From: Streptomyces cinnabarinus
GTDB taxonomy: Bacteria > Actinomycetota > Actinomycetes > Streptomycetales > Streptomycetaceae
Length of the DNA: 64,000 nt
Assembly: GCF_027270315.1 (NCBI RefSeq)
Contig: NZ_CP114413.1
Coordinates: 7,998,001 to 8,062,000, forward strand
Direction: 5' to 3'
This document shows, one piece after another, positions 8,779-16,566 of the stretch (position 1 is its first letter; the number at the start of each line of letters is the position of its first letter). The notes beneath the pieces are model-generated. The model did not search any database. It was not told the origin of the DNA and saw only the letters and a list, made by a program, of their open reading frames with translations. A program made the position numbers and the translations under genes.

Positions 8779-10452
8779 GTGGAGTACTTCGATCTCGGCC
8801 CGCACGGCCGCACCGTCACCACCGCATCCCCGGAAGCACAGCTCTGGTTCGACCGGGGATTGACCTGGACGTACGCCTTCCACCACGAGGAGGCCGTGGA
8901 GTGCTTCCAGAAGGCCGCCGCGGCCGACCCCGACTGCGCCATGGCCCACTGGGGCATCGCCTACGCCCTCGGGCCGAACTACAACAAGCCCTGGGAGTTC
9001 TTCGACGAGCGGGACCTGGCGCGGACCGTCGAACGCACCCATGACGCCGTGGAGGCGGCCCACGCCAAGGCCGCCGGCGCCACCCCCGTCGAGCAGGCCC
9101 TGATCGGCGCCCTGCGCGCCCGCTACCCGCAGGCGAAGGCCGTCGAGGACTGCTCGGTGTGGAACGCGCCCTACGCAGACGCCATGCGCGCCGTCCACCG
9201 ACTCGCCCCGGACGACCCGGACATCGCGACCCTCTACGCCGACGCGCTGATGAACCTCACCCCCTGGCAGCTGTGGGACCTGCACACCGGGCAGCCCGCC
9301 GAGGGCGCCCGGACCGTCGAGGCCAGGGAGGTCCTGGAGCGGGTCGTCGACGCGCCCGGCGGACGGCTGCACCCGGGCGTCCTGCATCTGTACATCCACC
9401 TGATGGAGATGTCCCCGACCCCCGAGGTGGCCCTGAACGCCGCGGACCGGCTGCGCGGACTCGTGCCCGCCGCCGGGCACCTGCACCACATGCCCTCGCA
9501 TCTGGAGGTGCTGTGCGGCGACTACCGGCGGGTCGTCTCCGACAACACCGTCGCGATCCTCGCCGACGAACAGGTCCGCAAGCGCTCCGGCGCCATGAAC
9601 TTCTACAGCCTGTACCGCGCGCACAACTACCACTTCCGGATCTACGGCGCGATGTTCCTCGGCCAGTCCCAGGTCGCGCTGGAGACCGCCGACCAGCTGG
9701 AGGCCGCCGTACCGGAGGAGCTGCTGCGGGTGCAGAGCCCTCCCATGGCCGACTGGCTGGAGGCCTTCCTCGCCATGCGGGTCCATGTCCTGATCCGCTT
9801 CGGCCGCTGGTCAGAGATCCTCCGACTGCCGCTGCCCGCCGACCCCGCGCTCTACAGCATGACCACCGCGATGCTCCACTACGCCCGTGGCGTCGCCCTC
9901 TCCGCGACCGGCCGCGTCCCCGAGGCCGAGGCCGAACAACGCCTGTTCCAGGAGGCGGCGGCCCGGGTCCCCGAGACCCGCATGCTCTTCAACAACACCT
10001 GCGCCGACATCCTCGCCATCGCCGCCGCGATGCTGGAGGGCGAACTGGAGTACCGCAAGGGCCGGTTCGACACCGCCTTCGCCGCACTGGAACGCTCCAT
10101 CGACCTCGACGACAACCTCCCCTACGACGAACCCTGGGGGTGGATGCAGCCCACCCGGCACGCCTACGGCGCCCTCCTGCTGGAACAGGGCCGCATCGCC
10201 GAGGCGGAGGCGGTCTACCGGGCCGACCTCGGTCTGGACGGCACCCTGCCCCGGGCCTGCCAGCACCCCGGCAACGTGTGGGCGCTGCACGGACTCCATG
10301 AGTGCCTGATGCGCCAGGGCAAGCAGAGCGAGGCGGGCATCATCGCCCAACAGCTGCGCGTCGCCGCCGCGTTGGCGGACGTACCGATCGAGTCGTCCTG
10401 CTTCTGCCGCCTGGACACCAGTGCGGGCACGGGGGAGTGCTGCTCCGCATAG
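8779..10452 (+). CDS. TPR-repeat protein with Cys-rich tail
   Basis: 557 residues made of TPR-type helical repeats throughout. The N-terminus (FDRGLTWTYAFHHEEAVECFQKAAAADPDCAMAHWGIAYALG) matches proteins annotated simply as tetratricopeptide proteins in actinomycetes and proteobacteria. Conspicuous are two His-rich segments, LHLYIHLMEM and HLHHMPSHLE, in the middle, and a C-terminal tail with four cysteines (CFCRLDTSAGTGECC). Together these might bind a metal. The start is GTG 8779 with CAGGAGA upstream; it is 85 bases from the MFS stop. It has no signal peptide. The function is unknown, and an enzymatic role through the HxxxH-type segments is speculative. Confidence 0.85.
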   Translation: MEYFDLGPHGRTVTTASPEAQLWFDRGLTWTYAFHHEEAVECFQKAAAADPDCAMAHWGIAYALGPNYNKPWEFFDERDLARTVERTHDAVEAAHAKAAGATPVEQALIGALRARYPQAKAVEDCSVWNAPYADAMRAVHRLAPDDPDIATLYADALMNLTPWQLWDLHTGQPAEGARTVEAREVLERVVDAPGGRLHPGVLHLYIHLMEMSPTPEVALNAADRLRGLVPAAGHLHHMPSHLEVLCGDYRRVVSDNTVAILADEQVRKRSGAMNFYSLYRAHNYHFRIYGAMFLGQSQVALETADQLEAAVPEELLRVQSPPMADWLEAFLAMRVHVLIRFGRWSEILRLPLPADPALYSMTTAMLHYARGVALSATGRVPEAEAEQRLFQEAAARVPETRMLFNNTCADILAIAAAMLEGELEYRKGRFDTAFAALERSIDLDDNLPYDEPWGWMQPTRHAYGALLLEQGRIAEAEAVYRADLGLDGTLPRACQHPGNVWALHGLHECLMRQGKQSEAGIIAQQLRVAAALADVPIESSCFCRLDTSAGTGECCSA

Positions 10453-10616
10453 ATGGGTGTCGGCCCCGATGGTCGCGGGCCTTCCGGGCGTGGCACGGTG
10501 ACGTCGTACCGGCGAATCCGCCGCCACCCCGGAACCCCCGATCCAAGGAGAGCCACTCATCCACCCCCGCACGGTCGCCATGATCCCGACGGTCCACCGG
10601 CCCGAGGGGGTGAACC

Positions 10617-11798
10617 GTGGGACACGCTGACAGCCTTCTGGCCATGGGCGGGGCCTTCCTCGCCGCGGCCGTCCTGGCCCGGCTCGGCAGCCGTATCGGA
10701 CTGCCCACCATCCCGCTGTTCACCCTCGCGGGCATCCTGCTCGGCCCGCACACCCCGGGACTCGTCATCGTCGAGGACCCGCACGACTTCGAGATGCTCT
10801 CGGCGCTCGGCCTGGTGCTGCTGCTGTTCTATCTCGGCCTGGAATTCCACCTGGACGACCTCAGGAGCGGCGGCCGACGGCTGCTGACCGCGGGCGGCGT
10901 CTATCTGCTGCTGAACGTCGGTGCCGGTCTCGGCTTCGGCTTCGCCCTGGGCTGGGGCACGCGGGAGGCACTCGTCCTGGCCGGGGTGCTGGGGATCTCC
11001 TCCTCGGCGATCGTCACCAAGATCCTCATCGATCTGGGCCGAATAGGCCGCCCCGAGACGCGGCTGATCCTCGGCGTCATCGTCGTCGAGGACATCTTCC
11101 TCGCCCTGTACCTGGCCGCGCTCCAGCCGGTCATCGGGGGTGCCGAAGGCGTCGGCGAGATGGTCCTCCAGGCCGCCAAGGCCTTCGGGTTCCTGCTGGC
11201 GCTGGCCGCCGTGGCCCGCTACGGCACCCGGCTGGTCGGGCGCGCGATCCAGGTCCGTGACGACGAACTGCTCGTCATCAGCTTCCTCGGCGCCGCGGTC
11301 CTCGTCGCGGGCGTCTCCGAGGTGCTCGGAGTCGCCGACGCCATCGGCGCGTTCATGGTCGGGCTGATCCTCGCGGGCTCGCCCTCCGGACCGCGCATCC
11401 GGGACCTGGTGCATCCGCTGCGCGACGCCTTCGCCGCGATCTTCTTCTTCGCCTTCGGGCTCGCGATCGACCCCGGCGACCTCGCGGGTGTGGCGCTCCC
11501 GGTCGCCCTCGCCGCCCTGCTGACCCTGGTCATGAACGTGATCGCGGGCCTGTGGGTGGCCCGGCTGTACGGCTACGGCCCCGGACCGGCCGCCGACATC
11601 GCCACGACCCTGGTCGCCCGCGGCGAGTTCGCGCTGATCCTCGCCGCGATGGCCGCGGGCGCGGGCCTCGACAGCCGGCTCGCGCCGTTCATCGCCGGGT
11701 ACGTGCTGGTCCTCGCCGTCCTCGGCCCCGTCGCCGCGGGCCGCGCCCCGCTGCTCGCCCGCCTGCTCACCAGGGATCCGGTCCCCGCCGTCCGATGA
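10617..11798 (+). CDS. Cation:proton antiporter, CPA2 (Kef-like) membrane domain
   Basis: 393 residues with about 12 hydrophobic helices of the Na+/H+ exchanger fold (PF00999-type). Family features include LLLFYLGLEFHLDDL, GISSSAIVTKIL, VEDIFLALYL and VARGEFALIL. It probably exchanges K+ or Na+ for H+. It ends directly after the membrane domain and has no C-terminal RCK/TrkA-N domain. In many actinomycetes a small TrkA-C regulatory gene sits directly upstream of such antiporters; here the 164-base upstream gap shows no such gene. The GTG start at 10617 follows GAGGGGG. Ion specificity cannot be read from sequence. Confidence 0.9.
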   Translation: MGHADSLLAMGGAFLAAAVLARLGSRIGLPTIPLFTLAGILLGPHTPGLVIVEDPHDFEMLSALGLVLLLFYLGLEFHLDDLRSGGRRLLTAGGVYLLLNVGAGLGFGFALGWGTREALVLAGVLGISSSAIVTKILIDLGRIGRPETRLILGVIVVEDIFLALYLAALQPVIGGAEGVGEMVLQAAKAFGFLLALAAVARYGTRLVGRAIQVRDDELLVISFLGAAVLVAGVSEVLGVADAIGAFMVGLILAGSPSGPRIRDLVHPLRDAFAAIFFFAFGLAIDPGDLAGVALPVALAALLTLVMNVIAGLWVARLYGYGPGPAADIATTLVARGEFALILAAMAAGAGLDSRLAPFIAGYVLVLAVLGPVAAGRAPLLARLLTRDPVPAVR

Positions 11799-11894
11799 CC
11801 GCGCCCCTCTTGCCACCACCCCACCCAGGCGTTTCACTTGGCCGCACCTCCCACAGGAGAACACCCGAGCCCACCTGCAGAAGGGGTAGTTCTT

Positions 11895-12758
11895 TTGTCA
11901 GCGATCCGTGCCACCGCCGTCACCGCGGCGGGCTGTGCGGCGGTGCTCATCACCGCACTGCCGTCCTCGGCCATCAACTCCTACAACGCGACGCCCGCAC
12001 CCGAACGCACCGAGGTCGGCGCGCTCGTCGCGACCTGGGACCACGACGACGACCCCGCCACCCCCGACCGGGTCGACTGGGTCTGCTCCGGAACCATGAT
12101 CGACGCGGACACCTTCCTCACCGCCGCGCACTGCACCACCGACTGGCCGGACAACGTGCGCTTCTACGTCTCCCTCGACCAGGACGTGCAGTCCGCACTG
12201 GACACCTCCGCCACGACGTACCCGGGCGACCCGGCCGCCCAGGCGAACGCCGTCGCCGTCGAGGGCACCGCCCACAGCCACCCCGCCTTCCCGGGCCCCG
12301 CCTCCGACACCCACGACATCTCCGTGGTCGAACTGCCCGCGGCCAAGATGGCGTCCCGCTGGAGCTTCACCCCCGCCACCCTGCCCACGGCCGACCGACT
12401 CGGCGCGGGGACTCTGAACTCCACCGACTGGACCGTCGCCGGTTACGGCACCCAGGAGGCCGTCCGAGGACCCGGCGGCCACACCCATCCGGGCGGCGGC
12501 GTCCGGATGAAGGCACCGGTCACCTTCAACGCCCTCAACAAGTCCTGGGTCCGCCTCGGCATGACCGCACCCCAGGGCAACGGCGGCGCGTGCTACGGCG
12601 ATTCGGGCGGCCCCAACTTCGTGACGCTGGACGGGAAGCGGATCCTGGCGTCCACCACGATCACCGGCGACACCCCGTGCTACGCCACGAACGTGACGTA
12701 CCGCCTGGACACCCCGGGCGCCCGCGCGTTCCTGTCGCCGTTCGTGAATCTGCCCTAG
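11895..12758 (+). CDS. Secreted trypsin-like serine protease (S1)
   Basis: 287 residues if translated from TTG 11895, which follows AAGGGG by 8 bases. Earlier in-frame starts lack an RBS and would bury the signal peptide. Residues 1-26 form a Sec-type signal peptide ending ALPSSA. The chymotrypsin-fold triad is His79 (TAAHC), Asp141 (THDISVVEL) and Ser237 (GDSGGP), with Cys pairs around the histidine and serine. The mature enzyme should be secreted and active. The TAG stop lies inside the left terminal repeat of the MITE-like element, so insertion probably defined its present C-terminus. The substrate is unknown. Confidence 0.92.
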   Translation: MSAIRATAVTAAGCAAVLITALPSSAINSYNATPAPERTEVGALVATWDHDDDPATPDRVDWVCSGTMIDADTFLTAAHCTTDWPDNVRFYVSLDQDVQSALDTSATTYPGDPAAQANAVAVEGTAHSHPAFPGPASDTHDISVVELPAAKMASRWSFTPATLPTADRLGAGTLNSTDWTVAGYGTQEAVRGPGGHTHPGGGVRMKAPVTFNALNKSWVRLGMTAPQGNGGACYGDSGGPNFVTLDGKRILASTTITGDTPCYATNVTYRLDTPGARAFLSPFVNLP

Positions 12759-12943
12759 GGCCTGTCGTTTGGATCAGGCCGGTTGCAGGAAGGGCGCAGT
12801 CCGGCAGGCCCGAGCGGGGTCTGGTGCGTGCAGCTGCAAGGCGGAGGAGGGCGTCGACGCGGAGCGTCGGCGACTGACGACAACGCGGCAGATGTGCGTG
12901 CCAGGGCCCGCGACGCCGGACAGATCCAAACGGCAGGCCCTAG
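12755..12943. mobile_element. MITE-like non-coding element with 21-base inverted ends
   Basis: The 189-base element is bounded by near-perfect inverted repeats. The left arm contains GGGCCTGTCGTTTGGATC, the right arm GATCCAAACGGCAGGCCC, and both extend to an outer CTAG; 20 of 21 positions pair. The inside carries no credible gene. A TA (or CTAG) at both borders would suit a TA-duplicating family such as IS630/Tc1, but no transposase is present, so it would need help in trans. It touches the protease stop codon on the left and abuts the promoter of the kinase-like gene on the right. Confidence 0.65.
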
Positions 12944-12953
12944 GGCCTGCCCC

Positions 12954-12959
12954 TACGCT
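12954..12959 (+). promoter_or_regulatory. -10 box for leaderless kinase-like gene
   Basis: TACGCT ends six bases before ATG 12966 and there is no RBS, the usual layout of a leaderless actinomycete transcript. The matching -35 region would fall in the right end of the MITE-like element. Confidence 0.45.
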
Positions 12960-12965
12960 GCCGTC

Positions 12966-13835
12966 ATGAGGGAAGCGGAGGAGGGATCGGCGGCCGTGGC
13001 GGCCCGCTTCACCGGTGGTTCGGTGGTCGGTGTGCGGCGGCTGTCCGGGACCCTCGCCGAAGTCGCCCTCGACGGCGGCGGGGTGGTCATGGTCAAGCGC
13101 GGTGACGGCGGCCCCGGCGCGACCCGGGCCGAGGCGGCGGGGCTGCGCTGGCTGGGCGCGGCGGGCACGGTCCGGGTGCCCGCCGTTCACGGGCATGACG
13201 AGGAGTGGCTGGTGACCGACCGGGTCCCGGCCGGTCGTCCGAGTCCCGAGGCCGCCGAGCGGCTCGGGCGTGGTCTGGCCGCGCTGCACGCAACGGGCGC
13301 GTCGGCGTTCGGTGCCCCGCCGCCCGGCGGTCCACGGGAGGCGTACATCGGACTCGCCCCGATGCGGAACGCCGAAGGCGCCGACTGGCCGCGCTGGTAC
13401 GCGGAGCACCGGGTGCTGCCGTATGTGCGCGGGGCGGTTGACGCCGGCACCCTGAGCGTGGCCGAGGCCGCGGTCTTCGAGCGCGTCTGTGCCCGGCTGC
13501 CCGATCTCGCGGGGCCGCCCGAACCGCCGGCCCGGCTCCATGGGGATCTGTGGAACGGCAATGTGCTGTGGGGGGCCGACGGTCAGGCCTGGCTGATCGA
13601 CCCGGCCGCGCACGGCGGCCACCGCGAGACCGACCTCGCCATGCTCCACCTCTTCGGCCTGCCCCATCTGGACCGCCTGCTGGCGGCCTACCAGCGGACG
13701 GCCCCGCTCAGCGAGGGCTGGCCGGCCCGCATCCCGCTGCACCAGCTCTTCCCGCTCCTGGTGCACGCGGTCCTCTTCGGCCGGGGCTACGCGGAACAGG
13801 CGCTGGCGGCGGCGCGCTCGGCACCGACGGGCTGA
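12966..13835 (+). CDS. Fructosamine kinase-like phosphotransferase
   Basis: 289 residues, a full-length small-molecule kinase of the APH/choline-kinase fold. The N-terminal lobe has VVMVKRG with the ATP-binding Lys. The catalytic loop is HGDLWNGNVLW, with a DPAAHGGHRETDLAM metal-binding and substrate segment typical of the fructosamine/ketosamine-3-kinase group. The likely role is deglycation of protein or free Amadori products in the cytoplasm, but related enzymes use other hydroxyls. ATG 12966 has no RBS and a TACGCT box just upstream, so it is probably leaderless. It converges with the MarR gene, only nine bases apart. Confidence 0.88.
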   Translation: MREAEEGSAAVAARFTGGSVVGVRRLSGTLAEVALDGGGVVMVKRGDGGPGATRAEAAGLRWLGAAGTVRVPAVHGHDEEWLVTDRVPAGRPSPEAAERLGRGLAALHATGASAFGAPPPGGPREAYIGLAPMRNAEGADWPRWYAEHRVLPYVRGAVDAGTLSVAEAAVFERVCARLPDLAGPPEPPARLHGDLWNGNVLWGADGQAWLIDPAAHGGHRETDLAMLHLFGLPHLDRLLAAYQRTAPLSEGWPARIPLHQLFPLLVHAVLFGRGYAEQALAAARSAPTG

Positions 13836-13844
13836 GGCGGTCGC

Positions 13845-14303
13845 TCAGACGGGGACGCGGAGGGTCTCCACGGCCCGGACCAGGGGCGCCAGTTCGGGGT
13901 TCCGCGCCGCTGCGTCGAGGGCCTCGCGGAGGGCGGACTCGTTGGTGGGGCGGGCCTCTTCGAGGAGCTTCAGCCCTGCCTCGGTGACATCCGTGTAGAT
14001 GCCGCGGCGGTCGGTGGGGCAGAGGTAGCGGGAGAGCAGGCCCCGGTCCTCAAGCCGGGTCACCAGACGGGTGGTGGCGCTCTGGCTGAGCACGACCGCG
14101 TCGGCGACCTGCTTCATCTGGAGGTGGCCGCCCTCCCCGCTGTGCTGGCGGCTGAGCACGTCGAGCAGGGAGTACTCCCGCACGCTGAGGTCGTGCCCGG
14201 ACTGGAGGGCGCGCTCGATGTGGGCCTCGATCCGCCCGTGCAGCAGCGATAGGGCGCACCAGCCCTGGGCGAGCGCGGTGAGTGCGGGGTCTGTGGCGGT
14301 CAT
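13845..14303 (-). CDS. MarR-family transcriptional regulator
   Basis: 152 residues with the winged-helix pattern of MarR: LSVREYSLLDVLSR, then LQMKQVADAVVLSQSATTRLVTRLEDRGLL as the recognition region, and a wing with CPTDRRGIYTDVTEAG. ATG 14303 is chosen because GGAGGAGA precedes it; a GTG 33 bases upstream lacks an RBS. It diverges from the small DUF-like gene at 14498 across an AT-rich stretch likely to hold its operator. The ligand and wider regulon are unknown. Confidence 0.93.
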   Translation of the reverse strand: MTATDPALTALAQGWCALSLLHGRIEAHIERALQSGHDLSVREYSLLDVLSRQHSGEGGHLQMKQVADAVVLSQSATTRLVTRLEDRGLLSRYLCPTDRRGIYTDVTEAGLKLLEEARPTNESALREALDAAARNPELAPLVRAVETLRVPV

Positions 14304-14354
14304 GGGGCCGTCTCCTCCGTCCGGTGTGACTGTCACCCAGGATATGCCATCGGT

Positions 14355-14410
14355 GAAATTGTCGTCGTGCGCAAGTATAGCCCGTCTGCAATTATCTGGC
14401 GATACTCGCT
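14355..14410. promoter_or_regulatory. AT-rich divergent promoter/operator region of the MarR gene
   Basis: This is a distinct A/T-rich island in a GC-rich surround. It carries partly repeated motifs GCAAGTATA (14371) and GCAATTATC (14389) and an AGTAT...ATACT inverted pair. It is the natural place for divergent promoters and a MarR site; the exact operator is not certain. Confidence 0.4.
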
Positions 14411-14497
14411 GGCGCCGCCCCGCGCGCTCCCGCTAGCGTCAAGATCACCGACCGGCCGACACCGACGACCGGCGCCCCGCACGGAATGCGAACCCCG

Positions 14498-14857
14498 ATG
14501 ACCAGCCGCCCGCCCGCGACGACGACCCTCTGGCGCCCCACCGGACCCGAGGAGCTGGCCCTGGTCCGTGAGCTGGAGTGGCGCGCCTGGCCGCCGCGAC
14601 TGCCGGAGCAGCCGATCTTCTACCCGGTCCTCAACGAGGAGTACGCGGTGAAGATCGCCCGCGACTGGAACGTCAAGCACAGCGGCGCCGGCTTCGTGAC
14701 CCGCTTCGAGGTCGAGACCGACTTCCTCAGCCGCTACCCCGTCCAGCAGGCGGGCGGCAGGACGATCCTGGAGCTGTGGGTCCCCGCCGAGGACCTCGAC
14801 GAGTTCAACACCCACATCGTCGGCACCATCGAGGTCGTGCACGAGTTCCGGCCCTAG
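14498..14857 (+). CDS. Small conserved hypothetical protein (crystallin-J1-like annotation)
   Basis: 119 residues from ATG 14498 (or 123 from ATG 14486). The sequence LWRPTGPEELALV, QPIFYPVLNEEY and ARDWNVKHSG is a pattern I associate with short Streptomyces proteins labelled ADP-ribosylation/crystallin J1. That label is not evidence of ADP-ribose chemistry: no such active-site motif is visible. It is soluble, with no signal peptide. It diverges from MarR and could be its target. The TAG stop lies within a solo copy of the terminal sequence of the MITE-like element. Confidence 0.8.
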   Translation: MTSRPPATTTLWRPTGPEELALVRELEWRAWPPRLPEQPIFYPVLNEEYAVKIARDWNVKHSGAGFVTRFEVETDFLSRYPVQQAGGRTILELWVPAEDLDEFNTHIVGTIEVVHEFRP

Positions 14858-14867
14858 GGCCTGTCGT
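14854..14867 (+). repeat. Solo copy of the MITE-like terminal sequence
   Basis: CTAGGGCCTGTCGT repeats the first 14 bases of the element at 12755. As there, it coincides with a gene stop codon (TAG). No partner inverted copy is seen nearby, so it may be a remnant or a preferred sequence context at gene ends. Confidence 0.5.
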
Positions 14868-14959
14868 CGCTCCATCGCGTGAAACGGTCCCGGCCTGCGG
14901 CGTTTCCGGTGAGGGCCGGGTAGGCATGTGGCCCGGTCCTCAACGATGGGAGCGGAGCT

Positions 14960-15424
14960 TTGAGGAAGCTCGGACACATGGGTGCCGTCGTCTCGCTAGC
15001 CGCGGCCGTGCTGGCCGGTCCGGTGCCCGTGGCGCATGCGGACGTCCCGGCGTGCGGGAGCCCGAAAGGCATCGGCAAGGCGCGGGGTGCCGCGTGCGTC
15101 GACAACGATCTCGACGGCAACAACATCGTCACCGTCGATGTGCACGGGTACGTGAACGGCAACTTCGTGGATGCCGTCTCCGTGCGCTATCAGATCCAGT
15201 ACCGCACCTTGCGGAACGGGAACTGGTCGCGGTGGCTGCCCGCCCAGTCCGGCAGCATCCACGCGTCTCCCCAGAGCAGACGCGTGAACGGCCGTGTGTG
15301 GTCGCAGAGATACCCCGGTGACAACGTCGAATGGGGTGTCTCGGCACGCATGCGCGTCACCTACTCCGGCGCCGGCTACCGATGGAGCCCCTGGTCACAG
15401 GTGTTGACCTTCAGCCCTGAGTGA
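14960..15424 (+). CDS. Small secreted hypothetical protein
   Basis: 154 residues from TTG 14960, preceded by GGGAGCGGAG. Residues 1-27 form a Sec signal peptide ending AHA, so the mature protein is about 127 residues and extracellular. It contains two cysteines and is rich in aromatic beta-strand-like segments (YVNGNFVDAVSVRYQIQYRTL, WGVSARMRVTYSGAGYRWSPWS). A small beta-sandwich is plausible. No family is recognised. It converges with the dehydrogenase-like gene after 16 bases. Confidence 0.75.
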   Translation: MRKLGHMGAVVSLAAAVLAGPVPVAHADVPACGSPKGIGKARGAACVDNDLDGNNIVTVDVHGYVNGNFVDAVSVRYQIQYRTLRNGNWSRWLPAQSGSIHASPQSRRVNGRVWSQRYPGDNVEWGVSARMRVTYSGAGYRWSPWSQVLTFSPE

Positions 15425-15440
15425 GGCCGGGGGCTCCTGG

Positions 15441-16466
15441 CTAGCGGGGCAGGTCGACCGAGACGTGTGCCGACAGGGCCTTGAGGAAGTCGGGTGCGTC
15501 GAAGGCCGCACCGGCCGACGCGACGCCCACCGCCGTCGTCTGCCCCGTGAGGATGCGGCGTACCGCCTCCACCGCGAGGGGCGCGGTCACCGCGTAGATG
15601 TCCTGGCCGCGCGCCACCGCACGCCGTTCCCGGCCCGCGGAGCGGATGACGACGTCGACCAGGAAGGTCTGGTCGGACCGGCCCTGTTCGTCGGACGCGG
15701 TCGGGGCCGGGGTGTCCGCGGCGAAGAGGTCCGCGGCGGCCTCGGTCGTCATGTACGTCCGTACCTCGGGAACCGTCAGATGGCTGGGCACGGTGACCAC
15801 GTCGGCCATCGTGAACTCCGCGTACACCGACCGCGAGCCCAGCGGCTCCGGGAAGGGCCATTCCACGATCGACTGCGCGTCGTCGTGGTACTCCAGCTGC
15901 CCCTTGGCGTACCGGACCCGCTTGCCGCCGCGCCGCTCCCGGGACACATCGCCCGCGATCCGCGTCCCGGCGGTGGGGTGCCAGCCGCTCAGCCCGTACG
16001 CGACATGCACCTCGTCGGCGCTCGTCCAGTCGCCCATCGCGGCCGTGACCAGGAGGTCGCCGAGTCCGCCGTAGAAGGCCATCGCGGGTACGACCAGGGC
16101 TCCCGCGGCACGGGCGCGCTCGTCGAAGTGGGTGAAGGTGTCGTCGTTGGCCTCGATCTCGGCCGCCACGTCGACATAAGGGATCCCGGCGCGCAGGGCG
16201 GCCTCGATCACCGGCCCCGCGGTCGTCGCGAACGGACCCGCCGCGTTGATCACGGCCGCCGTGCCGGCCAGCGCGCGGTCCAGTGCGGCCGCGTCGTCCA
16301 CCGACGCCGGACGCAGCTCCAGACCCGGCGCGGCCGACGCCCGCAGCTTCTCGGGGTCACGGCCGGACAGCACCGGCACGAATCCCCGGTCCAGCAGCTC
16401 CGCCACCACGAACCGCCCGGTGTGCCCGTACGCGCCGAACACCGCGACCTTCTGACCCGGTCCCAT
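15441..16466 (-). CDS. Saccharopine dehydrogenase-like NAD(P)-binding protein
   Basis: 341 residues. The N-terminus has a Rossmann motif VFGAYGHTGRFVVAELL and the Asp/Arg pattern of NADP binding (LSGRDPEKL), then AAVINAAGPF and PYVDVAAE, as in the saccharopine dehydrogenase/short-chain-like reductase group (trans-acting enoyl reductase relatives). The true reaction is unknown. ATG 16466 is preferred over an upstream GTG; GGGGAG lies just before. It diverges from the GlxA-type regulator, with a palindrome between them, and is probably that regulator's target. Confidence 0.85.
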   Translation of the reverse strand: MGPGQKVAVFGAYGHTGRFVVAELLDRGFVPVLSGRDPEKLRASAAPGLELRPASVDDAAALDRALAGTAAVINAAGPFATTAGPVIEAALRAGIPYVDVAAEIEANDDTFTHFDERARAAGALVVPAMAFYGGLGDLLVTAAMGDWTSADEVHVAYGLSGWHPTAGTRIAGDVSRERRGGKRVRYAKGQLEYHDDAQSIVEWPFPEPLGSRSVYAEFTMADVVTVPSHLTVPEVRTYMTTEAAADLFAADTPAPTASDEQGRSDQTFLVDVVIRSAGRERRAVARGQDIYAVTAPLAVEAVRRILTGQTTAVGVASAGAAFDAPDFLKALSAHVSVDLPR

Positions 16467-16530
16467 GACCACTCCCCGCTGTCGTCCGTTCCGATGAGGT
16501 AATCCTGGCCGGAAAGTCGGCCCCCGCGTG

Positions 16531-16548
16531 AGTGTCTGGAACGACACT
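16531..16548. promoter_or_regulatory. Palindromic operator between the dehydrogenase and GlxA-type regulator
   Basis: AGTGTCTGGAACGACACT is a perfect AGTGTC-N6-GACACT palindrome in the 100-base divergent region. It ends five bases before the TACAAT -10 box of the regulator gene, so occupation would block that promoter. The binding protein is probably the regulator itself. Confidence 0.65.
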
Positions 16549-16553
16549 GCCCA

Positions 16554-16559
16554 TACAAT
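16554..16559 (+). promoter_or_regulatory. -10 box of the GlxA-type regulator
   Basis: TACAAT is close to the sigma-70-type consensus and ends seven bases before ATG 16567, which has no RBS. A leaderless transcript is the simplest reading. Confidence 0.55.
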
Positions 16560-16566
16560 TCCGGAC

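Noticed and set aside
10453..10616. Possible TrkA-C regulatory gene before the CPA2 antiporter
   Set aside because: All frames give Arg/Pro-rich short products without an RCK_C pattern, so the regulatory subunit is considered absent here.
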